A DNA stretch of 64,000 nt from assembly GCA_964519985.1 (NCBI GenBank), contig CAZFMF010000011.1, positions 1 through 64,000 on the forward strand. The letters run 5' to 3'. A program made the position numbers and the translations under genes. Source of the stretch: JAIEOG01 sp964519985. Its GTDB lineage: Bacteria > Bdellovibrionota > FAC87 > UBA2466. Below, in pieces: positions 1 to 9,113 of this stretch (positions are counted from its first letter, which is position 1; each line of letters begins with the position of its first letter). The notes under the pieces are model-generated. The model ran no database searches. It was not told the DNA's origin and saw only the letters and a list, made by a program, of their open reading frames with translations.

Positions 1-135
1 GATCTTTTCCATTCCTGCCCTAACGCGCCGTAACCACATGAAATTACGGAGAGGGTCAATCGAGTGACGAATCTTGTCTCTGGATTTCGACAACGCACTT
101 CTGCTAATTAAGCGCCACTGAAAACAGGAGTGCGA

Positions 136-786
136 ATGAAGTCGTTTCTAGCTCAATTTTTATGTCTGATTCCCATGGTCGCCGCCGCCGATATGGGTGA
201 CTTTGCGGTTCCAACCGATTCAATGGAACTGAGTCTCGAGTTTAATCCGAATCAGTCTCCCAGAGTCCACGCCTATAACGGGGTGAATGACATTCAAAAG
301 GTTAATTACTACATGCGCGGGAACCATGTTCTTACGCTTACCAATGCCGCGGGAAAAAAAGTCCGTTTTGTTTTGCCGAATGAGTTCGAAATTAGCGGCT
401 ACGACAAACAGACCCCGACAGAAATCTTTGAAGGTCAGCAAGAAAAGATTCGCGCGCGGTACCTCAGTCATCGCAGCCTCATGGTAAATGTGAAGGCGCT
501 GGTGAGTCCCTCGGACGAAAAGTTAAATAAAAATGTGATTGAGAACCAGGTCCCACTCCTCAAGCAAGATTTGTTCGGCGATGAGGACCCGCTTTTACTC
601 GTGGGCACGATTGAGTTGACGCTGCTATCCAAGCCGGGGAAGTCCGAAGAAGAAAACGCGGTAACGTTTTCTCTGCCGGTAAAAATCGCCTACAACGCGC
701 AGAATATAGACTACTTGGATTTCACCAAAAAACTGGCGGAACGAAAACAAGTGATTGAGAACCTGCTCCGTGGCGCTCAGGACTAA
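136..786 (+). CDS. Secreted protein of unknown function (216 aa)
   Basis: I do not recognise this family. The first 18 or so residues (MKSFLAQFLCLIPMVAA, then AD) form a typical Sec signal peptide, so the product is probably exported to the periplasm. The rest is a mixed, mostly beta-predicted soluble domain without cysteines in the mature part and without membrane segments. ATG at 136 is chosen over the in-frame GTG at 130 because AGGAG at 126-130 sits five bases before it. The gene converges on the HEAT-repeat gene at 788, only two bases away. The 135 bases before it show no other gene; they may hold its promoter, but I see no convincing consensus. Confidence is high that it is coding and nil on function. 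Confidence 0.75.
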   Translation: MKSFLAQFLCLIPMVAAADMGDFAVPTDSMELSLEFNPNQSPRVHAYNGVNDIQKVNYYMRGNHVLTLTNAAGKKVRFVLPNEFEISGYDKQTPTEIFEGQQEKIRARYLSHRSLMVNVKALVSPSDEKLNKNVIENQVPLLKQDLFGDEDPLLLVGTIELTLLSKPGKSEEENAVTFSLPVKIAYNAQNIDYLDFTKKLAERKQVIENLLRGAQD

Positions 787-787
787 C

Positions 788-2101
788 TTATCGACGCAGA
801 TCGGTCGCCTGATCAAAGTCGATTAAGTAATAGCGTCGAGCCCCGTCCTCCCGAACCACGACGAAGTTATCACCCTTCACATGCTGGTGATCGATCCCGA
901 TTTCTTTGAGCGTGTCTTCAATGCGCTTCATCTGCTCTCGGCTCTCTTTTCGAACGTACGGGCCCTCGCACTCTAGACGCATTGCCCAAACGGTGGGGCC
1001 CATTAGCACTTTCGCAAAGACGACTTCTCGGCCTTCGATCGGCGACGCCCGGTTTTTGAGCTTCCGCAGCTTGTCCATGGAGACCGAATCCAGTCCGTAC
1101 GCTTTTTCGATTTCGTCCAGACTCAGGATCGGTTCGATCGGGACGTAATCGAATCCGCGCCGACGCCAATGCGGACTTTCCAAAGCTTCACGCCACTTGT
1201 CGGCGCTCTCCTTGGGAATGACACGCGCGATGACTTTGCCGGCCAGTTTTCCCGAAAGCAGAAACGTTTCGCTTCCCGTCTTGACGAAGTCCGCGACCGC
1301 TACCGGCTGGGACGCATCGAAGAAAGTGTCGCGGGGCCCCCACGCAAAATCGAGACCCTCATACAGACGGTGGAACCGAGGGTTATTGAGCAAGTAGGTT
1401 TGCAGCTGTTTGCCGAGCGGCCGATCCGAAAACTCCTCGATGGCGGACTGCATCCGTTTGGGATCCACACGATCCACCCAGTCTAAGTGGTAGATCGCCC
1501 GCAACGCCGCGAATCGCACCGCGGCTTCCGGATCCGAAAGGAAGGGAAGCACCTTGGGCATACGATCCAAGACCGCCGCTCTTTCGATCGCCTCTATCAC
1601 CCCGGCGCGAACGTGTCCGGACGGATCCTCCAGGAGTTCGTCCCCTTTCGCGGCGGAAAGGTGTGGGTACTGCCAGAAAAGCAACTCAATCGCGACCCGT
1701 CGAAAACGCGGCTCGGGATGGTGCAGGCGATCCAGAATCGTGGTGAGTGGAACGGCGCTGTGCGGGTACGCTTCCCTCAACCGAAAAGTGGCCGCCACAA
1801 ACACTTCTTCATCGGGATCATTTCGGGCGATCCAATCCAAAAACGCATCCCATTCCTTGGAGCGCGTTGCGGGCAGTCTAACCAGGTGGTCACGCCGGCG
1901 CTTCGGAAGCTCGAACTCCGGGAACTCCGCCGGATTGAGCCCGAACCGCTTCATCTTCTCGATGAGAACCTGTTCGTAGTTCGTAACCTCCGCCAACTGG
2001 GTCGCCGGGCCCCCGCTCAGCAGGTATGGATAGATGCAGTCATTGGAAAGGGCCGGCACACAGGCCAACCATAGGCACGTGGATTTCCAAACTCGGGTCA
2101 A
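788..2101 (-). CDS. Secreted HEAT-repeat protein with kinase-like C-terminal domain
   Basis: The start is taken as TTG at 2101 because AGGAG lies seven bases upstream; the frame stays open to a GTG at 2128. A hydrophobic N-terminus (CLWLACVPALS) looks like a signal peptide. Residues from about 75 to 240 form HEAT-like helical pairs (for example SDPEAAVRFAALRAI). The C-terminal half resembles the protein-kinase fold: a lysine in a beta-strand (GKVIARVIPK, about K297), a catalytic-loop-like DHQHVKGDN (about 404-412) and a metal-site-like LIDFD (about 427-430), as in aminoglycoside/LPS-kinase-type enzymes. Its substrate cannot be told, and it could be an inactive pseudokinase. A kinase fold behind a signal peptide would act outside the cytoplasm, which is unusual. 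Domain order is read directly; the kinase assignment is inference from motifs. Confidence 0.7.
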   Translation of the reverse strand: MTRVWKSTCLWLACVPALSNDCIYPYLLSGGPATQLAEVTNYEQVLIEKMKRFGLNPAEFPEFELPKRRRDHLVRLPATRSKEWDAFLDWIARNDPDEEVFVAATFRLREAYPHSAVPLTTILDRLHHPEPRFRRVAIELLFWQYPHLSAAKGDELLEDPSGHVRAGVIEAIERAAVLDRMPKVLPFLSDPEAAVRFAALRAIYHLDWVDRVDPKRMQSAIEEFSDRPLGKQLQTYLLNNPRFHRLYEGLDFAWGPRDTFFDASQPVAVADFVKTGSETFLLSGKLAGKVIARVIPKESADKWREALESPHWRRRGFDYVPIEPILSLDEIEKAYGLDSVSMDKLRKLKNRASPIEGREVVFAKVLMGPTVWAMRLECEGPYVRKESREQMKRIEDTLKEIGIDHQHVKGDNFVVVREDGARRYYLIDFDQATDLRR

Positions 2102-2201
2102 AATCGGGCTCCTAAACACGGCCCGCACCTTACTTTTTTTAGGGGAGAAAATGAAGTCTATCGATCAGCACGTCGTGAACGAAACCCTTTTTCGGACCCA
2201 A

Positions 2202-2792
2202 CTAACGGAAAGCCCTTACCGGCACCACCAACTGGTCAGGAGGTCCCGGAATCAGGTAGATCCGGTCTTTTTCGAGTTCAATGACCGGGGTGCCCGGCAG
2301 CAATTCGATCTCCACATAGTCTAAAGGTAACACTCCCACCGCTTCCGCGGACTGCGTTCGCGTTGTCAGAAAAACGCCCGTCAAATCCAAGTAGGTCTCG
2401 CGGAACCATTGCGGGGGATCATCCGTGCGGACATATGGAGTGGGACCGGCCATGAGTCGTTGGGTTGCTAAGATATGTTCTGCCAAATCCGGGCCCCGCA
2501 GGTTGGCCTCGCCCACCTTGCCCGCACCAACATAGTGCCGCAGCTTTAACCGCTCCGGGAAAGGGTGTCGCGAGACCCAGTAGGGGACGCCACGAATCTC
2601 CAATCGAATCTTGTCGCTATGCGGGCCGTTGAGATTCTCGGAGGAGGTGGTCTGACCTACCCGTTGGAGGAAAGCGGTCGCGTAGACCCAGGCTTGTTCC
2701 AGGTGGCGCTCACAACCGCCATCGGCCACCGTGGCACCCTCGCTCGGAACCACTAGCCAAAAGCTTAGAGCCAAAGAGAGAAATCGCCCCAT
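2202..2792 (-). CDS. Secreted protein of unknown function (196 aa)
   Basis: This family is not recognised. It has an N-terminal signal peptide (MGRFLSLALSFWLVVPSEGA) followed by a soluble domain of about 175 residues with one cysteine near the mature N-terminus (GGCERHLEQ). The C-terminus is rich in beta-strand-forming residues and prolines (LIPGPPDQLVVPVRAF). It lies on the same strand as, and 100 bases upstream of, the HEAT/kinase-like gene, so the two may be co-transcribed. No Shine-Dalgarno sequence is obvious before the ATG. Function unknown. Confidence 0.7.
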   Translation of the reverse strand: MGRFLSLALSFWLVVPSEGATVADGGCERHLEQAWVYATAFLQRVGQTTSSENLNGPHSDKIRLEIRGVPYWVSRHPFPERLKLRHYVGAGKVGEANLRGPDLAEHILATQRLMAGPTPYVRTDDPPQWFRETYLDLTGVFLTTRTQSAEAVGVLPLDYVEIELLPGTPVIELEKDRIYLIPGPPDQLVVPVRAFR

Positions 2793-2811
2793 AGATGAGG
2801 CCGTATCACAG

Positions 2812-2854
2812 AATGAAAACTATTAGCCAGGGAGAATGCTTCGCTGCCTGGCTA
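2812..2854 (-). terminator. Rho-independent terminator of the permease gene
   Basis: Read on the minus strand, an AGCCAGG...CCTGGCT stem (arms at 2847-2854 and 2824-2831) is followed by AATAGTTTT. The permease stop codon lies within the first arm. It would end transcription of the permease before the secreted orphan at 2792. Confidence 0.5.
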
Positions 2855-4138
2855 TTTGGGCCGGGCCCGATGCATGGCGAAGTAAAGCACCACGATTCCG
2901 ATAGCGAGAGCGCCCGCCACTTTTGCCTCTTCCGCTTTGACGCAGGAAAGCATCGCCAGGCAAACCAAGACCCCCAATACCGGAACGAAATAGGGCACCT
3001 CGAACCCGCCCCGCGTCTCTCCCTTGCGCTTTTTCAGCACGATCAAAGAAAGGTTCACCACTACGAAGCAGAACAAGAGCAGAACGGAAGTCGATCGCGC
3101 CAGCGAAGTGATATCGCCCATCAATGCCAGCAAAAGCATGAGCACCAGAATCGCGTAAGACGCATAGTGGGGCGTATTGCGCTTGGGGCTCACTTTCCCC
3201 AAAACTTTCGGCAAGAGCCCGTCGTTGGCCATTCCGTACACCAGGCGGGAGCCCATGATGAAATTCAGCAGCGCCGTATTGGCCACCGCGAATATCGCAA
3301 TGAAAGTGAATCCGACCGACGGAAACCAAGGTGCGGCCACCCTTACAACATCGACCAGTGGGGCACTGCTTGCCGCGAGCTGCGCGGGCGGGATGACGGA
3401 GACGGCTACCAAACTAATGCCGACATAAATCACCGACGAAATCAGCACGGCGAGCAAGATGCCACGGGGTACGTTGCGGGCCGGATCTTTGACCTCTTCC
3501 GATACGTTAATAATATCTTCAAAACCGATGAAGGAATAAAACGTGAGTACCGCACCGGAAAGAATTAGGGGAAAACCGATGGCGCCGGTCGGGTTGGCGG
3601 GCGTCACCGCATCTAAGTAATTCACGCCGCCGAGATAGCGCACACCGACCAGTAGAATTAGAAGCAGGCCACTCAACTCAATCGTGGTGCAAACGATATT
3701 CAACCACATCGACTCGCGAATCCCGCGCAAAACCACGCCGGCAACCATTAGACAGAAGCCCGCCACAATCACTTCGGCGGGGAGACCGGGAATCAATTTC
3801 GTGAAATACCCGGCAAACGCCCGACTCGCGGTAGCCATCGAAGTGATCCCGGAGCAGAGTGCCGCCAGGCCCACGATGTAGGCGAGAAATGGACTGCCGA
3901 ATGCGCGGTGAGCCAGGTAAGCGGCGCCGCCGGCCTTCGAGTACCGAGAACCCAACGAAGCATAGGACAAGCCCGTCAACCCCGCGGCGACCATGCTGGT
4001 CACAAAGGCAATCCAGACGGCATTTCCCATCTCCCCGGCCGCCTTGCCGATCAAGCCGTAGATGCCGGCCCCCAGGATGTCGCCCACCCCGTAGATCACC
4101 AGTGCCGTAAACCCAATATGTCGCTGTAATTTCGCCAT
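2852..4138 (-). CDS. APC-family amino acid permease
   Basis: This is a cytoplasmic-membrane transporter of the amino acid-polyamine-organocation superfamily, about 428 aa with some 12 hydrophobic segments. The first helix carries the family's unwound glycine motif (GDILGAGIYGLIG), and the sixth has FYSFIGFEDIINVSEEVKDP, typical of cationic/neutral amino acid permeases related to CAT and YfnA. It probably imports an amino acid by proton symport; the substrate cannot be read from the sequence. ATG at 4138 is preferred over the upstream in-frame start at 4162 because family members begin close before the first helix. It is divergent from the kinase gene at 4277, sharing a 138-base intergenic region. 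Confidence 0.9.
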   Translation of the reverse strand: MAKLQRHIGFTALVIYGVGDILGAGIYGLIGKAAGEMGNAVWIAFVTSMVAAGLTGLSYASLGSRYSKAGGAAYLAHRAFGSPFLAYIVGLAALCSGITSMATASRAFAGYFTKLIPGLPAEVIVAGFCLMVAGVVLRGIRESMWLNIVCTTIELSGLLLILLVGVRYLGGVNYLDAVTPANPTGAIGFPLILSGAVLTFYSFIGFEDIINVSEEVKDPARNVPRGILLAVLISSVIYVGISLVAVSVIPPAQLAASSAPLVDVVRVAAPWFPSVGFTFIAIFAVANTALLNFIMGSRLVYGMANDGLLPKVLGKVSPKRNTPHYASYAILVLMLLLALMGDITSLARSTSVLLLFCFVVVNLSLIVLKKRKGETRGGFEVPYFVPVLGVLVCLAMLSCVKAEEAKVAGALAIGIVVLYFAMHRARPK

Positions 4139-4276
4139 TTCCAGTACTATGACGACTCGCACCCAGCCTGTAAAACTCCGAATGAGTTTCCGAAGCGACC
4201 TCAGGCAGAGCTCCGACTGGATTTTTTTTTACGAGCAGGTGTAATTAAGAGAAAGTTTAGCGACGGAGTTTTTCAG

Positions 4277-6583
4277 GTGCCAGGCGGAAAACGCATACCA
4301 TTTCGAGAAGAGGACCGCGATAAGTACGCCCGCATCATGGTGCACGAGATGTTCCAACTCTCGGCGCTCACCGATGCGGAAGGATACCTACTAGAAGTGA
4401 ACCAGCCTGCTATCGATGGTTCGGGTTTGCGGCGCGAGGATGTGATCGGAAAGCAGATTTGGACCGTTCCCGCTTGGGAAACGGATACTGAGACACCCAA
4501 GAAGGTAGAACGCGCCATGATGGCCGCGGCCCGGGGTGAGTTTTACCGGGACGAGATCCCGATTTTAGCCGGCGGCGGGGGCAAGTTTGCGATCACGGTC
4601 GATTTTTCTGCCAAGCCGATTCGCGACGAGAGCGGGGAAATCCGCTACCTCATCGCCGAAGGCCGCAACATCAGCGAAAAAAAGGAAGCGGAACAGAAGC
4701 TCCGCGAAACCGAACGGCTAAAAGACGAGTTTTTCGCCAATGTCTCGCACGAACTGCGCACCCCGTTGACATTGATTCTGGCCCCCCTGGAAACCCTGCT
4801 CTCGCGGGGGAATTCCCATCCCGACGATGTTCCGTTTCTGCGCACCATGCACAATAACTGCATTCGCCTCCTGCAGATGATTACGGGATTACTCGACTAT
4901 TCCCGCCTTCAAGCGGGCCGTATCGAATTAAAGCGCGAGACCGTGGATGCGGTGAAACTCTCCCAATCCGTCTTAACCGATTTCGGACCCCTGATGGAAC
5001 GCAAAGGTCTTGCGGTCGAATTCCATTGTTCGGAAAACGCGCCCAATGTGGAACTCGATCGCTATCTTTTCGAGCGCATTCTATTCAACCTGCTCTCGAA
5101 CGCGTGCAAGTTCACCGAAAAAGGGGGCCGAATCGCGGTCGGTTTGAGTTTCGCGGATAATCGCCTGCGCTTGGCGGTCAAAGACTCCGGGATTGGGATG
5201 CCGGAGGAAGCGATTCCGGGACTGTTCGAGCGTTTTCATCAACTCCAGGGATCATCCACGCGCCGATTTGAAGGCACGGGGCTGGGCTTGGCCCTGGTGA
5301 AAGAATTCGCCGAGCTACTCGGAGGCAGCATTCGGGCCACGAGCCGGCTCGGCGCTGGCAGCGAATTTGTTTTAGAATGTGATGCTCCGGTTTCTCAGCA
5401 AGCCGTTGCGGCTTCTCCAACCTCGAAAACCGCCCGCTGGGTGGCGCAGCATACCGGAACGGAGACCGCGGCGACGCCCCGACCCAGCCGAGTGAAAAAG
5501 CTAAAAGTCTTGATGGCCGAGGACAACATTGAGCTCGCCGGTTACATCCGTTCGCTGCTCGAGGAAACCTGTGATTTCCGACTCGCCAAGGACGGTCAGG
5601 AAGCCTTAAGCCTATTCCAATCCTGGACGCCCGACCTCGTCCTTTCCGACGTGATGATGCCCGGCATGGACGGCTTTGATCTTTGCCGGGCGATCAAGGC
5701 CGACAAACATTTCGGCGAAACCCCGGTTATTTTACTGACCGCCCTCACCCACCGGGATGCCCTGCTTAAGGGTTGGGAAGCTGGAGCGGACGACTATCTT
5801 TTCAAACCCTTCCACCCCGCCGAGCTCTTCACCCGCGTGAATTCGTTTGCGAAGTTGATTGGCGCCCGCACCGCGCGGGAAACGGAAAAACGCCGCCGCC
5901 AGGAACTGGAAGATTTCGCTTACATTGCCTCCCACGATCTGAGCGAACCAGCGCGAGTGATGCGGATTTATTCGCAGATACTTCGGAGCAAGTGCGGTGA
6001 AAAGCTTTCCGCCGAAGAGGGGGAACTGGTTTCCTATATTTCGGATAGTGCCGCTCGCATGCAGCAGCTGATTGAATCCTTGGCGGTCTACTCCACGGTG
6101 ACCCGAGAAGACCAGCTCGTCGAGATCGATGCGAGCGAAGCCCTCTCTCGCGCGCTAGAAAACTTGAAGTTAATGATCACCGAGACCGGCGCCGAGATTT
6201 CGTACGGACCGCTACCCATTCTCCGGGCTAGCCCGGTGCAACTCATTCACGTTTTCCAAAACTTCATCTCGAATGCCCTAAAGTACCGGCGAACGGGTGT
6301 CGTGCCTCGCATTCGCATCGACACCGCCGACGTGAATAATGAATGGCGTTTTTCGATTTCCGATAACGGCATTGGTTTCGATGCCAAATACGCCGATCAG
6401 ATCTTCCTCATTTTCAAGCGTCTGCACACCGCCCAGGAGTACCCCGGCTCGGGGATGGGCCTTTCGATTTGCCGCTCGATCGTGAATAAACACGGCGGAC
6501 GCACCTGGGCCCAATCCGATCCGGAAAAGGGTTCCGTTTTCTATTTCACGATTCCGAAGGAGTCCAACCCCGCCACCCCCTAG
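4277..6583 (+). CDS. Hybrid sensor histidine kinase with two kinase cores (PAS-HK-REC-HK)
   Basis: This 768-residue cytoplasmic signalling protein has, in order: a PAS domain (about 25-140), a HisKA/HATPase core with phospho-acceptor H158 in FFANVSHELRTPL and ATP-lid motifs DSGIGM and GTGLGL, a receiver (about 408-525; acidic pair E415/D416, phospho-acceptor D458, K510), and a second kinase core. The second core has the SHDLSEP-type H-box (H553), as in phytochrome-like kinases, and its own HATPase (DNGIGFD, GSGMGLS). There are no membrane segments, so the signal is probably cytoplasmic or redox/ligand-based through PAS. The start is a GTG with GGAG nine bases upstream. No dedicated response regulator lies next to it. 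Two full kinase cores around one receiver suggest an internal phosphorelay. Confidence 0.92.
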   Translation: MPGGKRIPFREEDRDKYARIMVHEMFQLSALTDAEGYLLEVNQPAIDGSGLRREDVIGKQIWTVPAWETDTETPKKVERAMMAAARGEFYRDEIPILAGGGGKFAITVDFSAKPIRDESGEIRYLIAEGRNISEKKEAEQKLRETERLKDEFFANVSHELRTPLTLILAPLETLLSRGNSHPDDVPFLRTMHNNCIRLLQMITGLLDYSRLQAGRIELKRETVDAVKLSQSVLTDFGPLMERKGLAVEFHCSENAPNVELDRYLFERILFNLLSNACKFTEKGGRIAVGLSFADNRLRLAVKDSGIGMPEEAIPGLFERFHQLQGSSTRRFEGTGLGLALVKEFAELLGGSIRATSRLGAGSEFVLECDAPVSQQAVAASPTSKTARWVAQHTGTETAATPRPSRVKKLKVLMAEDNIELAGYIRSLLEETCDFRLAKDGQEALSLFQSWTPDLVLSDVMMPGMDGFDLCRAIKADKHFGETPVILLTALTHRDALLKGWEAGADDYLFKPFHPAELFTRVNSFAKLIGARTARETEKRRRQELEDFAYIASHDLSEPARVMRIYSQILRSKCGEKLSAEEGELVSYISDSAARMQQLIESLAVYSTVTREDQLVEIDASEALSRALENLKLMITETGAEISYGPLPILRASPVQLIHVFQNFISNALKYRRTGVVPRIRIDTADVNNEWRFSISDNGIGFDAKYADQIFLIFKRLHTAQEYPGSGMGLSICRSIVNKHGGRTWAQSDPEKGSVFYFTIPKESNPATP

Positions 6584-6645
6584 TCATTGCGACGGGCGGA
6601 GCCCGTAAGCAATCTCACAGATTCCTTCGCTGCGCTCGGAATGAC
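6583..6645. repeat. REP-like dispersed repeat, copy A
   Basis: The sequence runs GTCATTGCGACGGGC-GGA-GCCCGTAAGCAATC and ends in TTCGCTGCGCTCGGAATGAC. Its ends (GTCATT and AATGAC) are inverted, and it contains a CGGGC/GCCCG hairpin. Related copies lie at 13048, 51253 and 53727. It starts at the kinase stop codon. Confidence 0.7.
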
Positions 6646-6681
6646 GTTGCATTCTCGGCTGAGTCCAGAAAAAATACGCCC

Positions 6682-7209
6682 ATGAATTGCCCCTGCGGTA
6701 CGTCCGAAACCTATGCATCCTGTTGTGAACCTTACCTCGAAGGGAAAGCCCTACCCGACTCGGCGGAAAAACTCATGCGCTCCCGGTACACCGCCTTCGC
6801 CAAGAATGAGATCGAGTATGTGAAAAAGACCCTGGCACCGGAGTCGCGCAAGGGCTTCGATGTCCAAGAAACGAAACGTTCGGCGAAGGAAGTCAAATGG
6901 AAGCGATTGGAGATCTTGCGAACCGAACAGGGCGGTCCCCAGGAAGATGAAGGGATAGTGGAGTTCAAGGCCATCTATGAACTAAAAGGTGAAAACATCG
7001 AACACCACGAGGTTTCGACCTTCCGAAAGGACGAAGAGGGCCGCTGGCTCTTCGTGGATGGCGATGCCCACACGCACAAAGAAGGCGAAGGCCATCACCA
7101 TCATCACGAACCGATTGAAACGGTTGTGCGAGAGTCACCTAAAGTCGGTCGTAATGATCCGTGTTCTTGCGGCAGCGGAAAAAAGTATAAAAAGTGCTGC
7201 GCCGCTTAA
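6682..7209 (+). CDS. ychJ: YchJ-family SEC-C motif protein (UPF0225)
   Basis: The protein is 175 aa with a metal-binding SEC-C motif at each end: CPCGTSETYASCC at residues 3-15 and the canonical DPCSCGSGKKYKKCC at the C-terminus. The NTF2-like core between them (SAEKLMRSRYTAFAKN) matches the YchJ/UPF0225 family, which binds zinc and has no settled role. A histidine run (HHHHH, about 138-142) just before the second motif is an unusual addition that could bind metal. It starts 36 bases after repeat copy A and converges on the C45-type gene one base later. Confidence 0.88.
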   Translation: MNCPCGTSETYASCCEPYLEGKALPDSAEKLMRSRYTAFAKNEIEYVKKTLAPESRKGFDVQETKRSAKEVKWKRLEILRTEQGGPQEDEGIVEFKAIYELKGENIEHHEVSTFRKDEEGRWLFVDGDAHTHKEGEGHHHHHEPIETVVRESPKVGRNDPCSCGSGKKYKKCCAA

Positions 7210-7210
7210 T

Positions 7211-9100
7211 TCAGTATTCGACCATATCCCCTTGTTGCATCAACAAAACCAATCCCGCGGTGTGGAGGCGGTAGCGCCGAATGCGGCCCAAGCGTTGGAT
7301 GGCTTCCCGCGCCGCCCCCGCGAGCTTTTTCTCCCGCTGGGAGTCGATGCGGTCGAGGCAATCTCGAAAGTGGTTGAGCGCCGACCCGGGCAGGCCAGCA
7401 TCGGCATCGATGCGGCCAAGATAATAGTGAGCGAGACGCCGATAATGGTCGTCGGCCGAATTGAGTAGCCCCTTGAGCAACTGGGCCGCGGTGCCGTTGG
7501 CTTTCGCCTTCAACGCCAACATTCCGCCCATAAACCGGTAGAGCGGGTTTACCGGATCGGACGCAATGGCATTTTGGATAAAGCCAAGCGCTTTGCCCGC
7601 GTCCGATTCACTCTCAAAAGCCACCTTCGCCCGAATAAAGTGTTGCTCCGCCTGCATCTCCTTGGGAAAAAGCGCCCCGTAGTTGACATTGGAGTAACTG
7701 ACCGTCGGAAAGACGCCAAAGACGGCTGGATCCGCGCGCTCAATCAGCGGAAGTTCGACGAAGTTAGAAATAGAAACCGGAGCGCGACCACTTCCCACGA
7801 GGATAGATCCGGAATCCGGTTTCACCACCACGCTAGTCATCGTTGTGTGATTCGCCACCGTGTTGCCCACGCCGCGCACCTTGCCATAGATCGGATCAAA
7901 TTTGTCCGCCAAGATGGCCATGGCTTCCCGATCGGTTAGCGTACCGGCGCTGTCGCGTAACATGCGTTCCACGCGATTGAAACGGCCCACCGTATCGTCG
8001 TCGACGGAAACATTGACGTGCAAATAGTCCGGCGAGCGCTCGGGGGTGCGGAAGTGGTTGGTCTGAACGTGGTACTTGCCGCGGGCCGGCAGTACCGTCA
8101 TGCCGCCGTAGGAAAGTTCGAGACTCGCCACCTTCTTCTCACGGGTGCTTACCAAAAGATAAGTCCAACCCGCCGCGGTCTTAACCTTGGAGAAAAGTGC
8201 GACGGCCTCATCGAAGGTCTTCGCTTGGCGCAGCACCTCTTGGGCAAACATGAACGCGGGCACGCCGGACGTGGATACGTTCGACGATGGAATCGTGTGC
8301 ACGCCGAGGTACAGACCGGATTCATTGAGTCCCACCACGCCGGCGGTGTGAAGGCCGGATGAAGTAATGGCGAGAACTTTCTGGGCCCCGTCCGTTGGCT
8401 CGTAGTAAATCGCGGCCGGGAACCGATCGAAGGTGCCGTTGAGCCCGTAATCCGTATTGCGGCCAATGAGCATCTCCCCATCCGCGGTCATATCGCCCCA
8501 AGCGGCGAAGGCGGAACACTGCGAACTCGGAGCCGCGACCGCACCGAGGAGCGAGGACTTCCCTAAGCGTTCGCCGATCATCGTTTGGAGGGATTCCGGG
8601 CCCACCAACCCATTGAGCAGTTCGGAAACGGGTAGCCCCGCACCTTCGGACAGCCCATACGCTTCGAGCAGGATTCCATCCGGCGCGAGCTCCGGGTGTC
8701 GCATCATCGTTTCGAGGATGGTGTCCGGGTACTTTCGCTTGAAACGATTGATCACGATCGCACTGAGCACCGGCATCTGGGGGATTCCGTTCGTAACGGT
8801 CTTTTCAAAGAGCCTCGCCGCCGCCGGAAGCGCGCCTTCAACGACTTGATCCTTCAAGAGCCGTCCGTGCTGGAAGGCCATTTCAAACCGGTCGCCCTTT
8901 AAAAAGAGAACGTTCACACCGCCGCGCTCAAATTTGCGCGCTCGGTGAAACGAGACCGAACCATCCGCCTCGACCTTGGGCGTAAGAGAGTAGAGGTAGG
9001 CGTACTGCTTGCGCACCTTCGCGGGAACGCGCGTTGGAATCTCGGCTTGCAGCGAAACACTAATAAGACAGGCGGCGAGCAACAGTTTGCCGTAACTCAT
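7211..9100 (-). CDS. Secreted C45-type acyltransferase/amidase with helical-repeat C-terminus
   Basis: A Sec signal peptide (MSYGKLLLAACLISVSLQA) is followed by an Ntn-hydrolase domain of the acyl-CoA:6-aminopenicillanate acyltransferase (peptidase C45) family. C195 in SSQCSAFAAWG is the likely nucleophile, exposed in this family by autoproteolytic cleavage; the following GEMLIGRNTDYG is the conserved strand. Motifs such as GLNESGLYLGVHT and the NHFRTPE loop support the family. Residues from about 500 to 620 look like tetratricopeptide helices (LAHYYLGRIDADAGL). These enzymes hydrolyse or transfer amide-linked acyl groups; the substrate is unknown. At 629 aa it is longer than the usual 350-450 because of the repeat tail. 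It is probably periplasmic. The ALDH gene upstream on the same strand is 13 bases away. Confidence 0.8.
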   Translation of the reverse strand: MSYGKLLLAACLISVSLQAEIPTRVPAKVRKQYAYLYSLTPKVEADGSVSFHRARKFERGGVNVLFLKGDRFEMAFQHGRLLKDQVVEGALPAAARLFEKTVTNGIPQMPVLSAIVINRFKRKYPDTILETMMRHPELAPDGILLEAYGLSEGAGLPVSELLNGLVGPESLQTMIGERLGKSSLLGAVAAPSSQCSAFAAWGDMTADGEMLIGRNTDYGLNGTFDRFPAAIYYEPTDGAQKVLAITSSGLHTAGVVGLNESGLYLGVHTIPSSNVSTSGVPAFMFAQEVLRQAKTFDEAVALFSKVKTAAGWTYLLVSTREKKVASLELSYGGMTVLPARGKYHVQTNHFRTPERSPDYLHVNVSVDDDTVGRFNRVERMLRDSAGTLTDREAMAILADKFDPIYGKVRGVGNTVANHTTMTSVVVKPDSGSILVGSGRAPVSISNFVELPLIERADPAVFGVFPTVSYSNVNYGALFPKEMQAEQHFIRAKVAFESESDAGKALGFIQNAIASDPVNPLYRFMGGMLALKAKANGTAAQLLKGLLNSADDHYRRLAHYYLGRIDADAGLPGSALNHFRDCLDRIDSQREKKLAGAAREAIQRLGRIRRYRLHTAGLVLLMQQGDMVEY

Positions 9101-9113
9101 TTAATCCTCCCGT

